The notes: generated from the sequence alone by a model not told the origin. DNA of 64,000 bases from Mycolicibacterium sphagni (GCF_013337765.1 NZ_VBSB01000003.1:434001-498000); one strand, 5' to 3'. Numbered from the stretch's first letter, positions 48,091 to 62,400 are shown. A program made the numbers and translations.

Positions 48091-48800
48091 ACGGCCGGTT
48101 CCGCGTGGTGGCGCCGATGCGCCCGTATCTCGTAGACCAGTCCGGCGACGCCGACGGCGGCCGTGCACACCGACACCAGCACCAATAGCGGGCTGATGTT
48201 TCCGGTCAGCGCGTCGCCGAGGAACACCACCGCGGCGGTGCCGGGAATCAGCCCGGCCAGCGTGGCCCAGAAATACGGCATCGGCCGCACAGCCGACGCC
48301 CCGGCGGCGTAGTTCAGCACCGAGAACGGGACCGCGGGGATCATCCGCAGCGAGAAGATCGCCTGCCAGCCGCGGGCGCGCAGCCGGGCGTCCACCGACT
48401 CGACCGCCGGGTGGCTGACCAGCCTGCTGAGCTGCCAGCCCAGCGCACGCACCAGCAGCAACGCGATCAGCGCGCTCGCGGTGCTGGCGACCACCGCGAT
48501 CACCACACCGAGGCCGGGACCGAACAGCAGACCCGCGGCGAGTGTGAATGCGGTGCGGGGGAATGGGAACACGGTGACGACGATGTGCGCGGCGAGAAAC
48601 GCCAACGGGAACCATGTCCCGAGCGACGTCGCCCAATCCCGCAGCTGCACGGCCGTCGGGAGCGGCACCAGCAGCACGACTGCGACGAGAATCACAGTGG
48701 CGATCGCGGTGACGACGATGCGCGTCCGGGACACCTGGCGCGCTGTGGAGACCACCGCTGAGCTCACGCTGCGCAGTGTGCTGCGGGTCTTGGGGGTCAC
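48042..48800 (-). CDS. TVP38/TMEM64 (DedA-type) membrane protein
   Basis: 252 residues with about five helices; the family core lies at FPFPRTAFTLAAGLLFGPGLGVVIAVVAST and LRMIPAVPFSVLNYAAGASAVRPMPYFWATLAGLIPGT. Relatives are lipid scramblase or flippase-like proteins; this matches M. tuberculosis Rv1491c. I start at GTG 48800, 8 nt after TAATCT (48814-48809, minus); an in-frame TTG at 48809 overlaps that hexamer. It is divergent from mutA and overlaps the DoxX-like gene by 49 bp at the end. Confidence 0.85.
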   Translation of the reverse strand: MTPKTRSTLRSVSSAVVSTARQVSRTRIVVTAIATVILVAVVLLVPLPTAVQLRDWATSLGTWFPLAFLAAHIVVTVFPFPRTAFTLAAGLLFGPGLGVVIAVVASTASALIALLLVRALGWQLSRLVSHPAVESVDARLRARGWQAIFSLRMIPAVPFSVLNYAAGASAVRPMPYFWATLAGLIPGTAAVVFLGDALTGNISPLLVLVSVCTAAVGVAGLVYEIRAHRRHHAEPAVQAEVRDGDDVAANTP

Positions 48801-48922
48801 GTTTACCAAGATTACGGGCCTGCCTACTCGGCGACGTGACGCCTGAGGTCATCATTTAGCCTGATGGTCTGATGGCGTTCCCGCGGAGGGATGCCCCCTT
48901 GCTGCGACAACAGGAGTTGCCG

Positions 48923-50812
48923 GTGTCGGTAGAGGTGTCGGTCGAGATGGAGGCGAGCCGCGCCCGCTGGCGCACCGCGGTGGCAGGAGTGTTGGCCAAG
49001 AGCAGCAGGCGCGACCCGGCGGATCTGCCCGCTGAACCTGAGACGCTGCTGGACTCGCCCACCTACGAGGGCTTCCCGATCCGGCCGCTCTACACCGCGC
49101 TCGACGCTCTGCCGGAACCGCCGCTGCCCGGCACCTGGCCGTTCGTCCGCGGGGCTGACGCCCGCCGTGACGTCGTGGCCGGCTGGAAAGTCGCCGAGGT
49201 GTTCCCCGGACCGGGCTTCACCGGCGCCGTCGCCGACGGCAATGCCGTCGTGCTGGGTGCGCTCGGTGACGGGGTCAGCGCGCTGGTGCTGCGCGTCGGG
49301 GACAACGGTGTTGCCCCCGCCGATCTGGACCGGCTGCTGGAAGGTGTCTACCTTGAGCTCGCGCCGGTGATCGTCGAGGCCGGGGCGCAGTTCGACGCCG
49401 CTGCCGACGCGGTGCTGGCCCTGGTGGCCGGTGCAGGCGACGCGCAGCGCGCTACATCGGCGGGCAGGAGCGCAGCGACCCGGGGAACTGGACTGTCGAT
49501 CGACCTGGGCGCCGACCCGATCACCGCCCCGCTGAGCGGCCTGAGCGCTCCGGCGATCGAGGACGTCACCCGAGTCGCGGCGAATCTGGCCGGCAGCGCC
49601 GGGGTGCGCGCCATCACCGTCGACGGACCGGCGTTCCACAACCGCGGCGCCAACGCGGCCTGGGAGCTCGCCGGGGTGCTGGGTGCAGCGGTCGACTACG
49701 TGCGGGCGCTGGTTGACGCTGGCATCGATGTCGCCGACGCTCTGCGCCAGATCAGCTTCCGGCTGGTGGCCGACGACGACCAGTTCGTCACCATCGCTAA
49801 ATTCCGTGTGGCACGCCAACTCTGGGCCCGCGTCGCGGAAGTGCTCGGCCAGCCCGAGAGCGGGGCGGTGACGGTACATGCGGTCACCTCGCTGCCGATG
49901 ATGACTCAGCGCGACCCCTGGGTGAACATGCTGCGGACCACGCTGGCCGCATTCGGCGCCGGTGTCGGGGGAGCGGACACCGTGGCGGTGCTGCCGTTCG
50001 ACGTGGCGATCCCGAGCGGGTTCCCCGGTATCAGTGCGGGTTTCGCTCGACGTATCGCGCGCAACACCCAGCTGCTCTTGCTCGAGGAGTCGCACATCGG
50101 GCGGGTGCTGGATCCCGCCGGAGGCTCCTGGTACGTCGAGGACCTCACCAACAACCTTGCCGCCGCGGCGTGGTCGCACTTCCAGGACATCGAGTCCAGG
50201 GGCGGGTTCGTGGCCGCCCGCGATCACATCGCCGAGCAGATCGAGGACGTGCGAGTACGCCGGGCCGACGACATCGCCCACCGGCGGACTCCGGTGACGG
50301 GAATCAATGAGTTCCCGAATCTGTCCGAACCGCCATTGCCGCATTACAGTTCGGCGGAAACGGTGCGGCGCTACGCGGCCGGTTTCGAGGCGCTGCGCGA
50401 CCGGTCGGATGCCTACCTGGAGCGCACCGGTTCACGGCCCCTGGTCCTGCTGCTGCCGCTGGGGCCGCTGGCCGAGAACAACATCCGCGCCACGTTCGCG
50501 GTCAACCTGCTGGCCTCCGGCGGGATCGAAGCTGTCAACCCCGGCACTGTCGACGCCGCAGGGACGGCCGCCGCGATCGCCGACGCCGGTGCGTCGGTAG
50601 CGGTCATCTGCGGCACCGACGCCCGCTATGGCACGGATGCCTCCGATGTGGTGGCCGCCGCACGAGCGGCCGGGCTCGACCAGATCCTGCTGGCCGGCCC
50701 GGAGAAAGCGGTCTCCGATGTTCCGGCCGCCGCGCGACCCGACGGCTACCTGACTGCGAAAATCGATGCGGTCGAAGCGCTTTCGTCCCTACTCACCCGA
50801 TTGGGGGCCTGA
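48923..50812 (+). CDS. mutA: Methylmalonyl-CoA mutase small subunit
   Basis: 629 residues. It is the non-catalytic subunit of the mutase, with the barrel fold ([59 protein letters not shown]) but no DxHxxG cobalamin motif at the C-terminus, as expected. GTG 48923 has AGGAG 6 nt upstream; ATG 48872 is in frame and 9 nt after TAGCCT, so a longer form of 646 residues is possible. A 24-bp dispersed repeat encodes extra residues ([10 protein letters not shown]) near 180-190 that I do not see in the M. tuberculosis protein. mutB starts one nucleotide after the stop. Confidence 0.96.
   Translation: MSVEVSVEMEASRARWRTAVAGVLAKSSRRDPADLPAEPETLLDSPTYEGFPIRPLYTALDALPEPPLPGTWPFVRGADARRDVVAGWKVAEVFPGPGFTGAVADGNAVVLGALGDGVSALVLRVGDNGVAPADLDRLLEGVYLELAPVIVEAGAQFDAAADAVLALVAGAGDAQRATSAGRSAATRGTGLSIDLGADPITAPLSGLSAPAIEDVTRVAANLAGSAGVRAITVDGPAFHNRGANAAWELAGVLGAAVDYVRALVDAGIDVADALRQISFRLVADDDQFVTIAKFRVARQLWARVAEVLGQPESGAVTVHAVTSLPMMTQRDPWVNMLRTTLAAFGAGVGGADTVAVLPFDVAIPSGFPGISAGFARRIARNTQLLLLEESHIGRVLDPAGGSWYVEDLTNNLAAAAWSHFQDIESRGGFVAARDHIAEQIEDVRVRRADDIAHRRTPVTGINEFPNLSEPPLPHYSSAETVRRYAAGFEALRDRSDAYLERTGSRPLVLLLPLGPLAENNIRATFAVNLLASGGIEAVNPGTVDAAGTAAAIADAGASVAVICGTDARYGTDASDVVAAARAAGLDQILLAGPEKAVSDVPAAARPDGYLTAKIDAVEALSSLLTRLGA
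49462..49485 (+). repeat. Dispersed 24-bp repeat, copy 3, inside mutA
   Basis: Identical over 24 bp to the inverted copy at 29437-29460; differs from the 27892 copy by one internal base. Here it is translated in frame within mutA, adding about ten residues. Confidence 0.65.
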
Positions 50813-50813
50813 T

Positions 50814-53068
<2,255 letters not shown>

Positions 53069-53069
<1 letters not shown>

Positions 53070-54052
53070 TGGCCGCCGACGTCGAGGTGCTGGCCGCGGC
53101 GATTCGCGCCGGTGATCGTGCGGCACTGTCGCGGGCCATCACCCTGGTCGAGTCGACCCGTGCCGATCACCGCGACCGGGCCCAGCGCCTGCTGCTGGAG
53201 CTGATGCCCGACGCCGGGAAGGCCGTCCACATCGGTATCACCGGCGTGCCCGGGGTGGGGAAGTCGACCACGATCGAGGCGCTGGGGATGTACCTCATCG
53301 AACAGGGCCACCGGGTCGCCGTGCTGGCCGTCGACCCGTCGTCGACCCGCACCGGGGGGTCGATTCTGGGTGACAAGACCCGCATGGCGAAACTTGCCGT
53401 ACATGCGGATGCCTATATACGTCCATCGCCGACGTCGGGAACTCTCGGCGGCGTGGCAAAGGCGACTCGGGAGACGATCGTGCTCGCCGAGGCCGCCGGA
53501 TTCGACGTGATCCTGGTCGAAACAGTCGGTGTCGGGCAGTCCGAGGTGACCGTCTCGAACATGGTGGACACCTTCGTTTTCCTCACCCTGGCCCGCACCG
53601 GCGACCAGTTGCAGGGCATCAAGAAGGGGGTGCTGGAGCTCGCCGACATCGTCGTGGTCAACAAGGCCGACGGTGCGCACGCCATCGAGGCCAAAGCGTG
53701 CGCGCGTGAGTTGTCAGCGGCGATCAGGCTGATCTATCCGCGTGAAACCATTTGGCGCCCACCGGTATTGACGATGAGCGCGTTGGAGGGCACCGGCTTG
53801 CGGGAGCTGTGGGACACCGTTCTCGCGCATCGCGATGTCTTGACCAAAGCCGGTGAGTTCGAGGCGCGGCGCCGCGCACAGCAAGTCGACTGGACCTGGT
53901 CGATGGTGCGCGACGCCGTCCTGGACCGGGTGCTGAGCCACCCGGCGGTGCGCACCCAGCGCGCTGAGATCGAACGCCAGGTCCGCGACGGTGAGCTCAC
54001 CCCCGCGCTGGCCGCCCAGAGAATCCTGGATGCAGCCGAACAGTCAATGTGA
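53069..54052 (+). CDS. meaB: Methylmalonyl-CoA mutase GTPase chaperone MeaB
   Basis: 327 residues, G3E-family GTPase. Walker A GVPGVGKST at 59-67, switch and base motifs DPSSTRTGGSILGDKTRM, ETVGVGQSE, and NKAD for guanine. It loads and protects cobalamin in the mutase. The ATG overlaps the mutB stop, so mutA-mutB-meaB is one operon. The C-terminal helical arm (ARRRAQQVDWTWSMVRDAV) supports dimerisation. Confidence 0.96.
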
Positions 54053-54112
54053 CGGCCCGCGTGTCAAGTTAACGGTTTGGCAACAATTTGCTGCAGATGT
54101 GCTTAGGCCGGT

Positions 54113-54118
54113 TAAATT
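54113..54118 (+). promoter_or_regulatory. -10 element of a likely leaderless lipL promoter
   Basis: TAAATT, then 7 nt, then GTG at 54126. The stretch 54068-54118 is AT-richer than its surroundings. Confidence 0.45.
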
Positions 54119-54125
54119 CCCATCT

Positions 54126-55394
54126 GTGACTCAGGTGATTCGCAGAGACGGCACGCTGCCCCATGGGGTGCAGGGTGCCGCCGATCCGAACTTCGCCTCC
54201 GCGCTGCGAAGCTTCGCTGCGATGTTCCCGCATCCGCGCTTCGGCGGCGGTGCGCTGGCGGTCTATCTCGACGGCGAGCCCGTGGTCGACGTGTGGACCG
54301 GCTGGTCGGATCGGCGGGGACGGCAGCACTGGTCCGCCGACACCGGGGCCATGGTGTTCTCGGCGACCAAAGGTGTGGCCTCGACGGTCATCCACCGGCT
54401 CGCCGACCGCGGCCTGATCGACTACGACGCTCCGATGGCCGAGTACTGGCCGGCGTTCGGTGCCAACGGCAAGGCGGACATCACCGTTCGCGAAGTGATG
54501 CAGCACCGCGCGGGTCTTGCGCATCTGCGCGGTGTGCGCAGTCGTGACCTGCTCGACCACCTGGTCATGGAGGACCGCATCGCGGCGGCGCCGGTCGGCC
54601 GGAACTTCGGCAAGCCCGCATACCACGCGCTCACCTACGGCTGGCTGCTGTCCGGTCTGGCCCGCGCGGTCACCGGGACGGGGATGCGCGACCTGATCCG
54701 CACCGAGGTGGCCGCGCCGCTGAACACCGACGGGATTCACCTGGGCCGACCGCCTGCCGGGGCGCCGACCCGGGCCGCGAGCATCATCGGACCCCAACTG
54801 AACATCCCCAACCCGATCTTCAACACCGTCGCGCCCCGGATCGCGGCGTTCGAGCGGTCGGCGATCTTCGGCTCCATGTACTTCCCCGGCATGCGGTCGA
54901 CGGTCCAGGGCGCCATGCCACTACTGGACAGCGAGCTGCCCGCTGCCAACGGCGTGGCCACCGCGCGCAGCCTGGCCCGCATGTACGGCGCGATCGCCAA
55001 CGGTGGTGAGATCGACGGCCAGCGCTACCTGTCGCGCGAGCTGGTCGCCAGCCTGACCGGCCGGCGCAACCTGACTCCGGACCGCAATCTGATCCTGCCG
55101 CTCGGCTTCCACCTCGGTTACCACTCGCTGCCGATTCCGGGTGTGTTGCCCGGCTTCGGACATGTGGGGCTGGGCGGATCGCTGGGCTGGGCGGTTCCGG
55201 AATCGGGATTGTCGTTCAGCTTCATCCACAACCGGCTGCTGACCCCGTTCGTCGTGGCCGATCAGGCCGGATTCGTGGCCACCGCGGCTTTGATCCGGCG
55301 CGGCGCCGCGGCGGCTCGCAAGCACGGTTTTGCGCCCGTCACCGAGTTCGGCGCGCCCTTTGGGCCGCTCGCCTCCGGGGTTGTTGCGGGGTAG
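54126..55394 (+). CDS. lipL: Beta-lactamase-like esterase LipL
   Basis: 422 residues. Family VIII esterase with the serine beta-lactamase fold: catalytic S79 and K82 in FSATKGV (SxxK), Tyr in the YGWLLSGLARAV segment, and a GHVGLGGSLGWAVPESG region near the C-terminus. It hydrolyses short-chain esters; M. tuberculosis LipL (Rv1497) is the counterpart. GTG 54126 lies 7 nt after TAAATT; a frame from 53991 would start inside meaB. It is the last gene of the shared synteny block before the polyketide locus. Confidence 0.9.
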   Translation: MTQVIRRDGTLPHGVQGAADPNFASALRSFAAMFPHPRFGGGALAVYLDGEPVVDVWTGWSDRRGRQHWSADTGAMVFSATKGVASTVIHRLADRGLIDYDAPMAEYWPAFGANGKADITVREVMQHRAGLAHLRGVRSRDLLDHLVMEDRIAAAPVGRNFGKPAYHALTYGWLLSGLARAVTGTGMRDLIRTEVAAPLNTDGIHLGRPPAGAPTRAASIIGPQLNIPNPIFNTVAPRIAAFERSAIFGSMYFPGMRSTVQGAMPLLDSELPAANGVATARSLARMYGAIANGGEIDGQRYLSRELVASLTGRRNLTPDRNLILPLGFHLGYHSLPIPGVLPGFGHVGLGGSLGWAVPESGLSFSFIHNRLLTPFVVADQAGFVATAALIRRGAAAARKHGFAPVTEFGAPFGPLASGVVAG

Positions 55395-56405
55395 TTCGGC
55401 CCTTCAGTCGCCACTGCCGGGTTCTTGCTGGCGTCCCTGACCTTCGGCGTGTTGCCTGGTCGCGGGGTTCCGGGTCGCCGCCGCCGACCTCGCCAATCGC
55501 CCTCTTCAAGGCCTCCAGCAAACTTTCACAGGGAGTTCACAAGGCGCAGCTAAAGGGGTGATAAAGGTCACCGGCCGTCGGCTGAACCGTCCCAAAGTCC
55601 CTCTCAGGTGGAAAGTTCGCCAAATATCCACGAATAGCCGGTCATTTATCCTGCCGCGTTTGCTGACTCGTAGCCAGAAATATCGGGGAACTGGTAATCG
55701 ACGTCTCCGTACCCTGAGAAATGTGGTCTGGATCACGTTTAGCTGGATCCGGATATTGAAATCTCAGCCTACTCTCAGGTTAGTAGCCATCTCCTGTGCG
55801 AGCTGCTCATAACTGCAGGCTATCGGGTCGTAAATACCTGAGGCGAGATTGCGGAAACTCTCAGGATGACACCGCTATCTAGGGCCTCCCACGTGGCGGC
55901 GGTGTCAGTAATTGACACTATTCGATTACCGGAGCACCGCAATTCTGATCATCGAAGCCAGCCAATGAGAAGAGTTTATTACCGTTATTTGCTATATCCG
56001 CATTGATACCAATTTGTGTCGAAAATGCGATAGTAAACACTCTGCAACTTCCTCCTCGCCGCCGCGGACACGCCGCCGGAAGCGATCGGGGCGGTCATCA
56101 AGCCGAAATTGCCTTGCCAAACATGCAGGTAGGGGCGATTTTTACGAGACATCTCGGGAACGTAACGGCGATCCCGCAGGTTGCTGCCACCGGATCCGCA
56201 GCAATCGGATATGCGCCTGACCGGGCACGACGTTAGGGTCAAAGGTCACATTGCCCAATCCCTAATCAAAATCATCAAACATTTCTCGCGGTCTTAACGA
56301 AAAACGGCTAAGCTACCGAGCACATTGGCAACGTCGACTGGGTAGCTACCGCTGCATGGTCGGAACTTGTTGCCTTGCCCAGTGTCAAGAAGTGAGGTGT
56401 GAGCG
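55395..56405 (+). other. 1 kb low-GC intergenic region upstream of the polyketide synthase
   Basis: No convincing gene. Open frames of 60-85 codons here (for example 55558-55812 and 55985-56242) have no ribosome site or recognisable protein. GC falls to about 41% by hand count at 55921-56040, in a genome well above 60%. It holds the GTGTCA-N5-TGACAC dyad (55902-55918), four TCTCAGG motifs (55602, 55773, 55859; inverted at 55713), the 10-bp palindrome GGTAGCTACC (56341-56350) and a possible -10 TAAGCT (56309-56314). The low GC fits a long regulatory leader or recently acquired DNA silenced by Lsr2 (inference). Confidence 0.7.
55902..55918. promoter_or_regulatory. Perfect inverted repeat GTGTCA-GTAAT-TGACAC, operator candidate
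   Basis: Six-base arms match perfectly around a 5-bp spacer. It is about 490 bp upstream of the polyketide synthase start and could bind a dimeric repressor. The regulator is not identified in this window. Confidence 0.5.
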
Positions 56406-59400
56406 GTGCGTCAGACATCTGTCACCCCCATCGCCGTTGTCGGGATGGCCTGCAGATTGCCCGGTGGTATCGACTCGCCCCACAAGCTCTGGGAGGCATT
56501 GCTCGAGGGCGCTGACCTGGTCACTGAGATTCCCGCCGACCGCTGGGACGCTGACGACCTCTACGACCCCGAGCCCGGCGTACCCGGCCGCTCGGTATCG
56601 AAGTGGGGCGCGTTCATCGACGACGTCACCGGCTTCGACCCCGACTTCTTCGGCATCAACGAGCGTGAGGCCACCGCGATGGACCCGCAGCACCGCGTGC
56701 TGCTGGAGACCTGCTGGGAGGCCACCGAGCAGGCCGGCTTCACCCCGTCGTCGCTGTCCGGCACCGCGACCGGTGTCTTCATCGGCATGTCGCACGACGA
56801 CTACGCGATGGTCACCAGCGACGCGGGTGCCTTCGATCACGCCTACGCGTTCACCGGCGCGCCGTTCAGCATGGCCTCGGGTCGCATTTCGCACGCGCTC
56901 GGTCTGACCGGGCCCGCGGTGACCATGGACACCGCCTGCTCCTCGAGCTTGGTCGCGGTGCACCAGGCCGTCCGCAGCCTGCACGACGGTGAAAGCGATA
57001 TGGCGCTGGCCGGCGGTGTGATGCTGATGCTGGACAAGCGCCTCTACGCCTCGTCCTCGGGTCAGGGCATGCTGTCGCCGACCGGACGCTGCCATTCCTT
57101 CGACGTCGCCGCCGACGGCTTCGTCCGCGCCGAGGGCTGCGGCATCGTCGTCCTCAAGCGGCTCGACGACGCCCAGCGCGACGGCGACCGTGTGCTCGCC
57201 GTCATCAAGAGCACCGCCTCCAACCAGGACGGCCGTACCGAGAACATCCTCACCCCGTCCAAGGACGCCCAGATTTCGGTCTTCCAGGCCGCGCTGGCCG
57301 CCGCCGGCGTCGACCCCGCCACCGTCGGCATGGTCGAGGGGCACGGCACCGGCACCCCGGTGGGCGACACGATCGAGTTCAACAGCATCTCCACCGTCTA
57401 CGGCAACGCCGGCCCCTGCGCCCTCACCTCGGTCAAGAGCAACTTCGGCCACGCCGAATCCGCGGCAGGCGTGTTGGGACTCATGAAGGCCGTCCTCGCC
57501 GTTCATCACGGTGTGGTGCCCCAAAACCTGCACTTCAACCGGCTGTCCGACAAGAACGCCAAGGTCAAGACCGGGATGTTCGTCCCGACCGAGAACATCG
57601 CGTGGCCCAAGGAAGACGGCCCGCGTCGCGCGGGCGTCTCGTCCTACGGAATGTCCGGCACCAACGTGCACGTGATTCTCGAGCAGGCCCCCGAAGCCCC
57701 CGTCGTCGTCGACGCCGGCCAGGTGCAGCGCGATGGCAAGGATCTGCTGCTCTTCCCGGTGTGCTCGACCTCCGTAGAGGAACTCCGCAATACCGCGGCG
57801 AACCTGGCGGACTGGGTCGAAGCCGCCGGTGACGAACTGTCGCTACCGGATCTGGGTTACACGCTGAGCCGTCGGCGCGGGCATCGCCCGATGCGCACGT
57901 CGGTCATCGCCGAGGATCGCGCTTCGCTGGTCGAGCAGCTGCGCCAGGTCGCCGACGGTGACGAGCCTTACCAGGCCGCCGTTGGTCACGACGACCGCGG
58001 ACCGGTTTGGATCTTCTCCGGGCAGGGCTCGCAATGGGCCGCGATGGGCACCGGTCTGCTGGCCACCGAGCCGGTCTTCGCCGCGAAGATCGCCGAGATC
58101 GAGCCGCTGATCGCCGCCGAGTCGGACTTCTCGGTCACCGAGGCGATGACCGCTGACGAGACCGTCGAGGGCATCCACCGGGTTCAGCCCACGATCTTCG
58201 CCGTGCAGGTCGCGATGGCGGCCACCCTGCAGTCCTACGGGGTCCAGCCCGGCGCGGTCATCGGCCACTCGCTCGGTGAGGTCGCCGCGGCGGTCGTATC
58301 CGGCGCTCTGTCTCTCGAAGACGGCGTCAAGGTCATCTGCCGCCGCTCACTGCTGTGCCTGCGGCTGGCCGGCGGGGGCGCGATGGCGTCGGTCGAGATG
58401 CCCGCCCAGCAGGTGCGCGAAGAACTCGAGCAACAGGGCATCGAGGACGTCGTCGTCGCTGTCGTCGCGTCGCCCAAGTCGACCGTCATCGGCGGTGCCA
58501 CCGATACTGTCCGCAAGATCGTCGCCGGCTGGGAGGCCCGCGAGATCATGGCCCGCGAGGTCAACGTCGACGTGGCGTCGCACTCGCCGCAGGTCGATCC
58601 GATCCTCGACGAGCTCGCCGAGATGCTGTCCGACATCACGCCGATGGCGCCCGAGGTGCCCTACTACTCGGCGACGTCGTTCGATCCCCGGGAGCAGCCG
58701 TACTGCGATGCCGACTACTGGGTGGACAACCTGCGCCACACGGTCCGCTTCTCGGCTGCCGTGCAGACGGCTCTGGAGGACGGCTTCCGGGTCTTCGGCG
58801 AGCTGGCTCCGCACCCGCTGCTGATCCGCGCCATCGACCAGACCGCAAGCACGCTGGACATCAGCGTCGCCGCGCTGGCCGGTATGCGTCGCGCGCAGGA
58901 AGTCCCGAACGGCCTTGGCGATTTCCTCGGCGATCTGTACTCGGCAGGCGCGCAGGTCGACTTCTCGGTCCTCTACCCGGTCGGCCGGCTGGTCGACGCA
59001 CCGCTGCCCACCTGGACGCACCGCAGCCTGGTCCTGATCGCCGACGGCGTTGACCACAAGGCGAGCGGCGCGCACCTGGTGGCTGCGCACCCTCTGCTGG
59101 GCTCGCACGTCCGGCTGCTGGAGGAGCCCGAGCGGCACGCCTGGGCTGCCGAGGTCGGGACCGGAGCCCATCCGTGGTTGGTCGACCACCAGATCAACAA
59201 CGTCGCGGCGCTGCCGGGTGCGGCGTACTGCGAAATGGCGCTGGCCGCCGCGCGCACCGTGTTCGGTGACGACGCCGAGGTCCGCGACGTCACGTTCGAG
59301 GCGATGCTGCTGCTCAAGGACGAGACCCCGGTCAGCGCCGTCGCCGCGGCGGACGGCTCCGGAGTACTCGACTTCGTCGTGGAGACCGACCTCGACGGTG

Positions 59401-62400
59401 AGCGGGAACGCCGCGCCGGCGCGACGCTGCACCTCGGCGAGGCCGGGGGAGCACCGAACACCTACGACATGGATGTGCTGCGCGACGCTCACCCCAACCG
59501 CACTGACGGCGAGGGTGTGCGGCAGTGGTTCGACGGCCGCGGTGTGCAGTTCGGCCCCGCGTTCACCGCGCTGGTCGCCGTGAACGCCGCCGACGAGACC
59601 GCCGACACCGTGCTGGCCGAGATCGGCCTGCCCAGCTCGATCCGCAACCAGCAGACCTCCTACGGCGTCCACCCGGCGCTGCTGGACGCGTGCTTCCAGT
59701 CGGTCGCGGCCCATCCGGGCGTGCAGGCCTCCGGCACCGGCGGGCTGCTGCTGCCGCTGGGCGTAGACCGCCTGCGGGTGCACGGCGCGACCCGCAATGC
59801 GCGCTACTGCCTGACCCGGGTCACCTCGCTCGACGGCTCGTCGGTCGAGGCTGATATCGATCTGCTCGACGACTACGGCACCGTGCTGTTCACCGTCCAG
59901 GGTCTGCGGATGGGCACCGGGATGTCCGAGGACCACGAGGGCGACCGGGTGCTCAACGAGCGTCTGCTCGGCATCGAATGGCGCCAGAACCAGGTCGCCG
60001 AGATCACCCACACCACCTCCGCGACGTGGCTGGTGGTCAGCACCTCCGACGCCGCCGATCTGCTGTCCTCTGCGCTCACCGACGCGCTGAAGCTCAACGA
60101 CGCCGACGTGACCACGATGTCCTGGCCGCAGCAGGCCGATCACCCGGGCAACGCCGAGCGGCTGCAGTCGTACTTCACCGAAGGCGGCTTCGCCAACGTC
60201 GTCGTCGTCAGCGGCGCACGCAACGGCTGCCCCGAAGAGCAGCTGCCGCATCGCGGGGGAGAGCACGTGCGGCATCTGGTGCGCATCGCCCGTGAGCTGG
60301 CCGATACCGCCGGCGAGCCGCCGCGGCTCTACGTCATCACCCGCAACGCTGCGACCGTGCTGGCCGACGACCGGCCGAACCTCGAGCAGGCCGGCCTTCG
60401 TGGTCTGCTGCGCGTGGTCGGCGCCGAGTACCCGCAGCTGCGCCCCAGCCAGATCGACGTCGACGACGATGTCGACGCCAAGCTGCTGGCCCGGGTCCTG
60501 CTCAGCGGTTCGGAAGAAGACGAGACCGCCTTCCGCAATGGCGAGTGGTACACCGCGCATCTGCACCCGAGCCCGCTGCGGCCCGACGAGCGCTACACCA
60601 CGGTCGTCGACCATTCCCGTGACGGCATGCGCCTGGAGATCCGCACGCCGGGCGATATGCAGACCCTCGAGCTGGCTGCCTTCGACCGCATCCCGCCGGG
60701 ACCGGGTCAGATCGAGGTCGCAGTCACCGCGTCCAGCCTGAACTTCGCCGACGTCCTGCTCGCCTTCGGTCGCTACCCGAGCTTCGAGGGTCTGCACCCG
60801 CAGCTGGGCATCGACTTCGCCGGGGTGGTCACTGCGGTCGGCCCGCAGGTCACCTCACACCGGGTGGGCGACCACGTGGGCGGCATGTCGCCCAACGGCT
60901 GCTGGGGAACGTTCGTCACCTGCGACGCCGACGTGGCCGTGACGCTGCCCGCGGGGTTGCGTGACGATCAGGCCGCCGCGGTGTCGACCGCGTCGGCCAC
61001 CGCCTGGTACAGCCTGCACGACCTGGCCAAGATCAAGTCCGGCGACAAGGTGCTGATCCACTCCGCTACCGGTGGTGTGGGGCAGGCCGCGATCGCGATC
61101 GCTCGCGCCGCAGGGGCGGAGATCTTCGCCACCGCCGGTACCGAGGAGCGCCGCGACATCCTGCGCGATATGGGCATCACCCATGTCTACGACTCGCGCA
61201 GCGCCGCCTTCGCCGAGCAGATCCGCAAGGATACGGACGGTTACGGCGTCGACATCGTGCTCAACTCGCTGACCGGCGCTTCTCAGCGGGCCGGCGTCGA
61301 CCTGCTGGCCTTCGGTGGCCGGTTCGTCGAGATCGGCAAGAAGGACATCTACGGCGACACGCGCCTCGGGCTGTTCCCGTTCCGTCGCAACCTCTCCTTC
61401 TACGGTGTCGACCTGGCGCTGATGGCCACCACGCACCCCGAGCAGATCCGCGACCTGCTGAGCACCGTCTACCGGCTGACCGCCGAGGGTGTGCTGCCGC
61501 AACCGGAGACCACGCACTACCCGCTGGCCGACGCCGCCACCGCCATCCGCGTGATGGGTGCGGCCGAGCACACCGGCAAGCTGCTGCTGTCGGTGCCGAA
61601 GGTGGGCCACAGCAATGTCGTTGTGCCGCCGGAGCAGGCCAAGGTCTTCCGCCGGGACGGCTCGTACATCATCACCGGTGGTCTCGGCGGGCTGGGCTTG
61701 TTCCTGGCCTCGAAGATGGCCGGCGCCGGCTGCGGCCGGATCGTGCTGAACTCGCGGTCTGAGCCGAAGGCCGAAGCGCTGGCGGAGATCGCCCGCATGC
61801 GGGCCGCCGGTACCGAGGTCGAGGTCGTCAGCGGCGATATCGCACTGTCGGAGACGGTCGACCGCCTGGTGGCAGTGGCCACTGCAACGGGACTGGCCGT
61901 GCGCGGTGTCCTACACGCCGCCGCGGTCGTCGAGGACGCGATCCTGACCAACATCAGCGACGAGCTGATCGATCGGGACTGGGCTCCGAAGGTCTACGGT
62001 GCCTGGCACCTGCACCGGGCCACCACGGCACAGCCGCTGGACTGGTTCTGCTCGTTCTCCTCGGCGGCCGCCCTCATGGGCTCGCCGGGGCAGGGCGCCT
62101 ACGCCGCGGCCAATAGCTGGCTGGACGGGTTCACCCACTGGCGCCGTTCGCAGGGGCTGCCCGCCACCGCGATCGCATGGGCGGCATGGGACGAGATCGG
62201 TGCCGGCAAGCACCTGGCCGCCGCCGGCGACACCGCGATGATCAGCCCGGACGAGGGCGCGCATGCCTTCGAGGCGCTGCTGCGTCACGATCGCGCCTAC
62301 AGCGGCTACGCGCCGATCATCGGGACGCCGTGGCTGACCGATCTGGCGGCCCGCAGCCCGTTCGCCGAGGCGTTCCAAGCCAGTGGCGACCGGCCGGCGG

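Noticed and set aside
55558..55812. Open frames in the 1 kb gap (also 55506-55736, 55985-56242, 56003-56236)
   Set aside because: No ribosome sites, no family resemblance, low-GC composition without coding bias.
58347..60797. 816-codon frame on the minus strand through the PKS
   Set aside because: Antisense shadow of the PKS; no domain recognised and composition (His, Gly, Gln, Arg) is typical of shadows.
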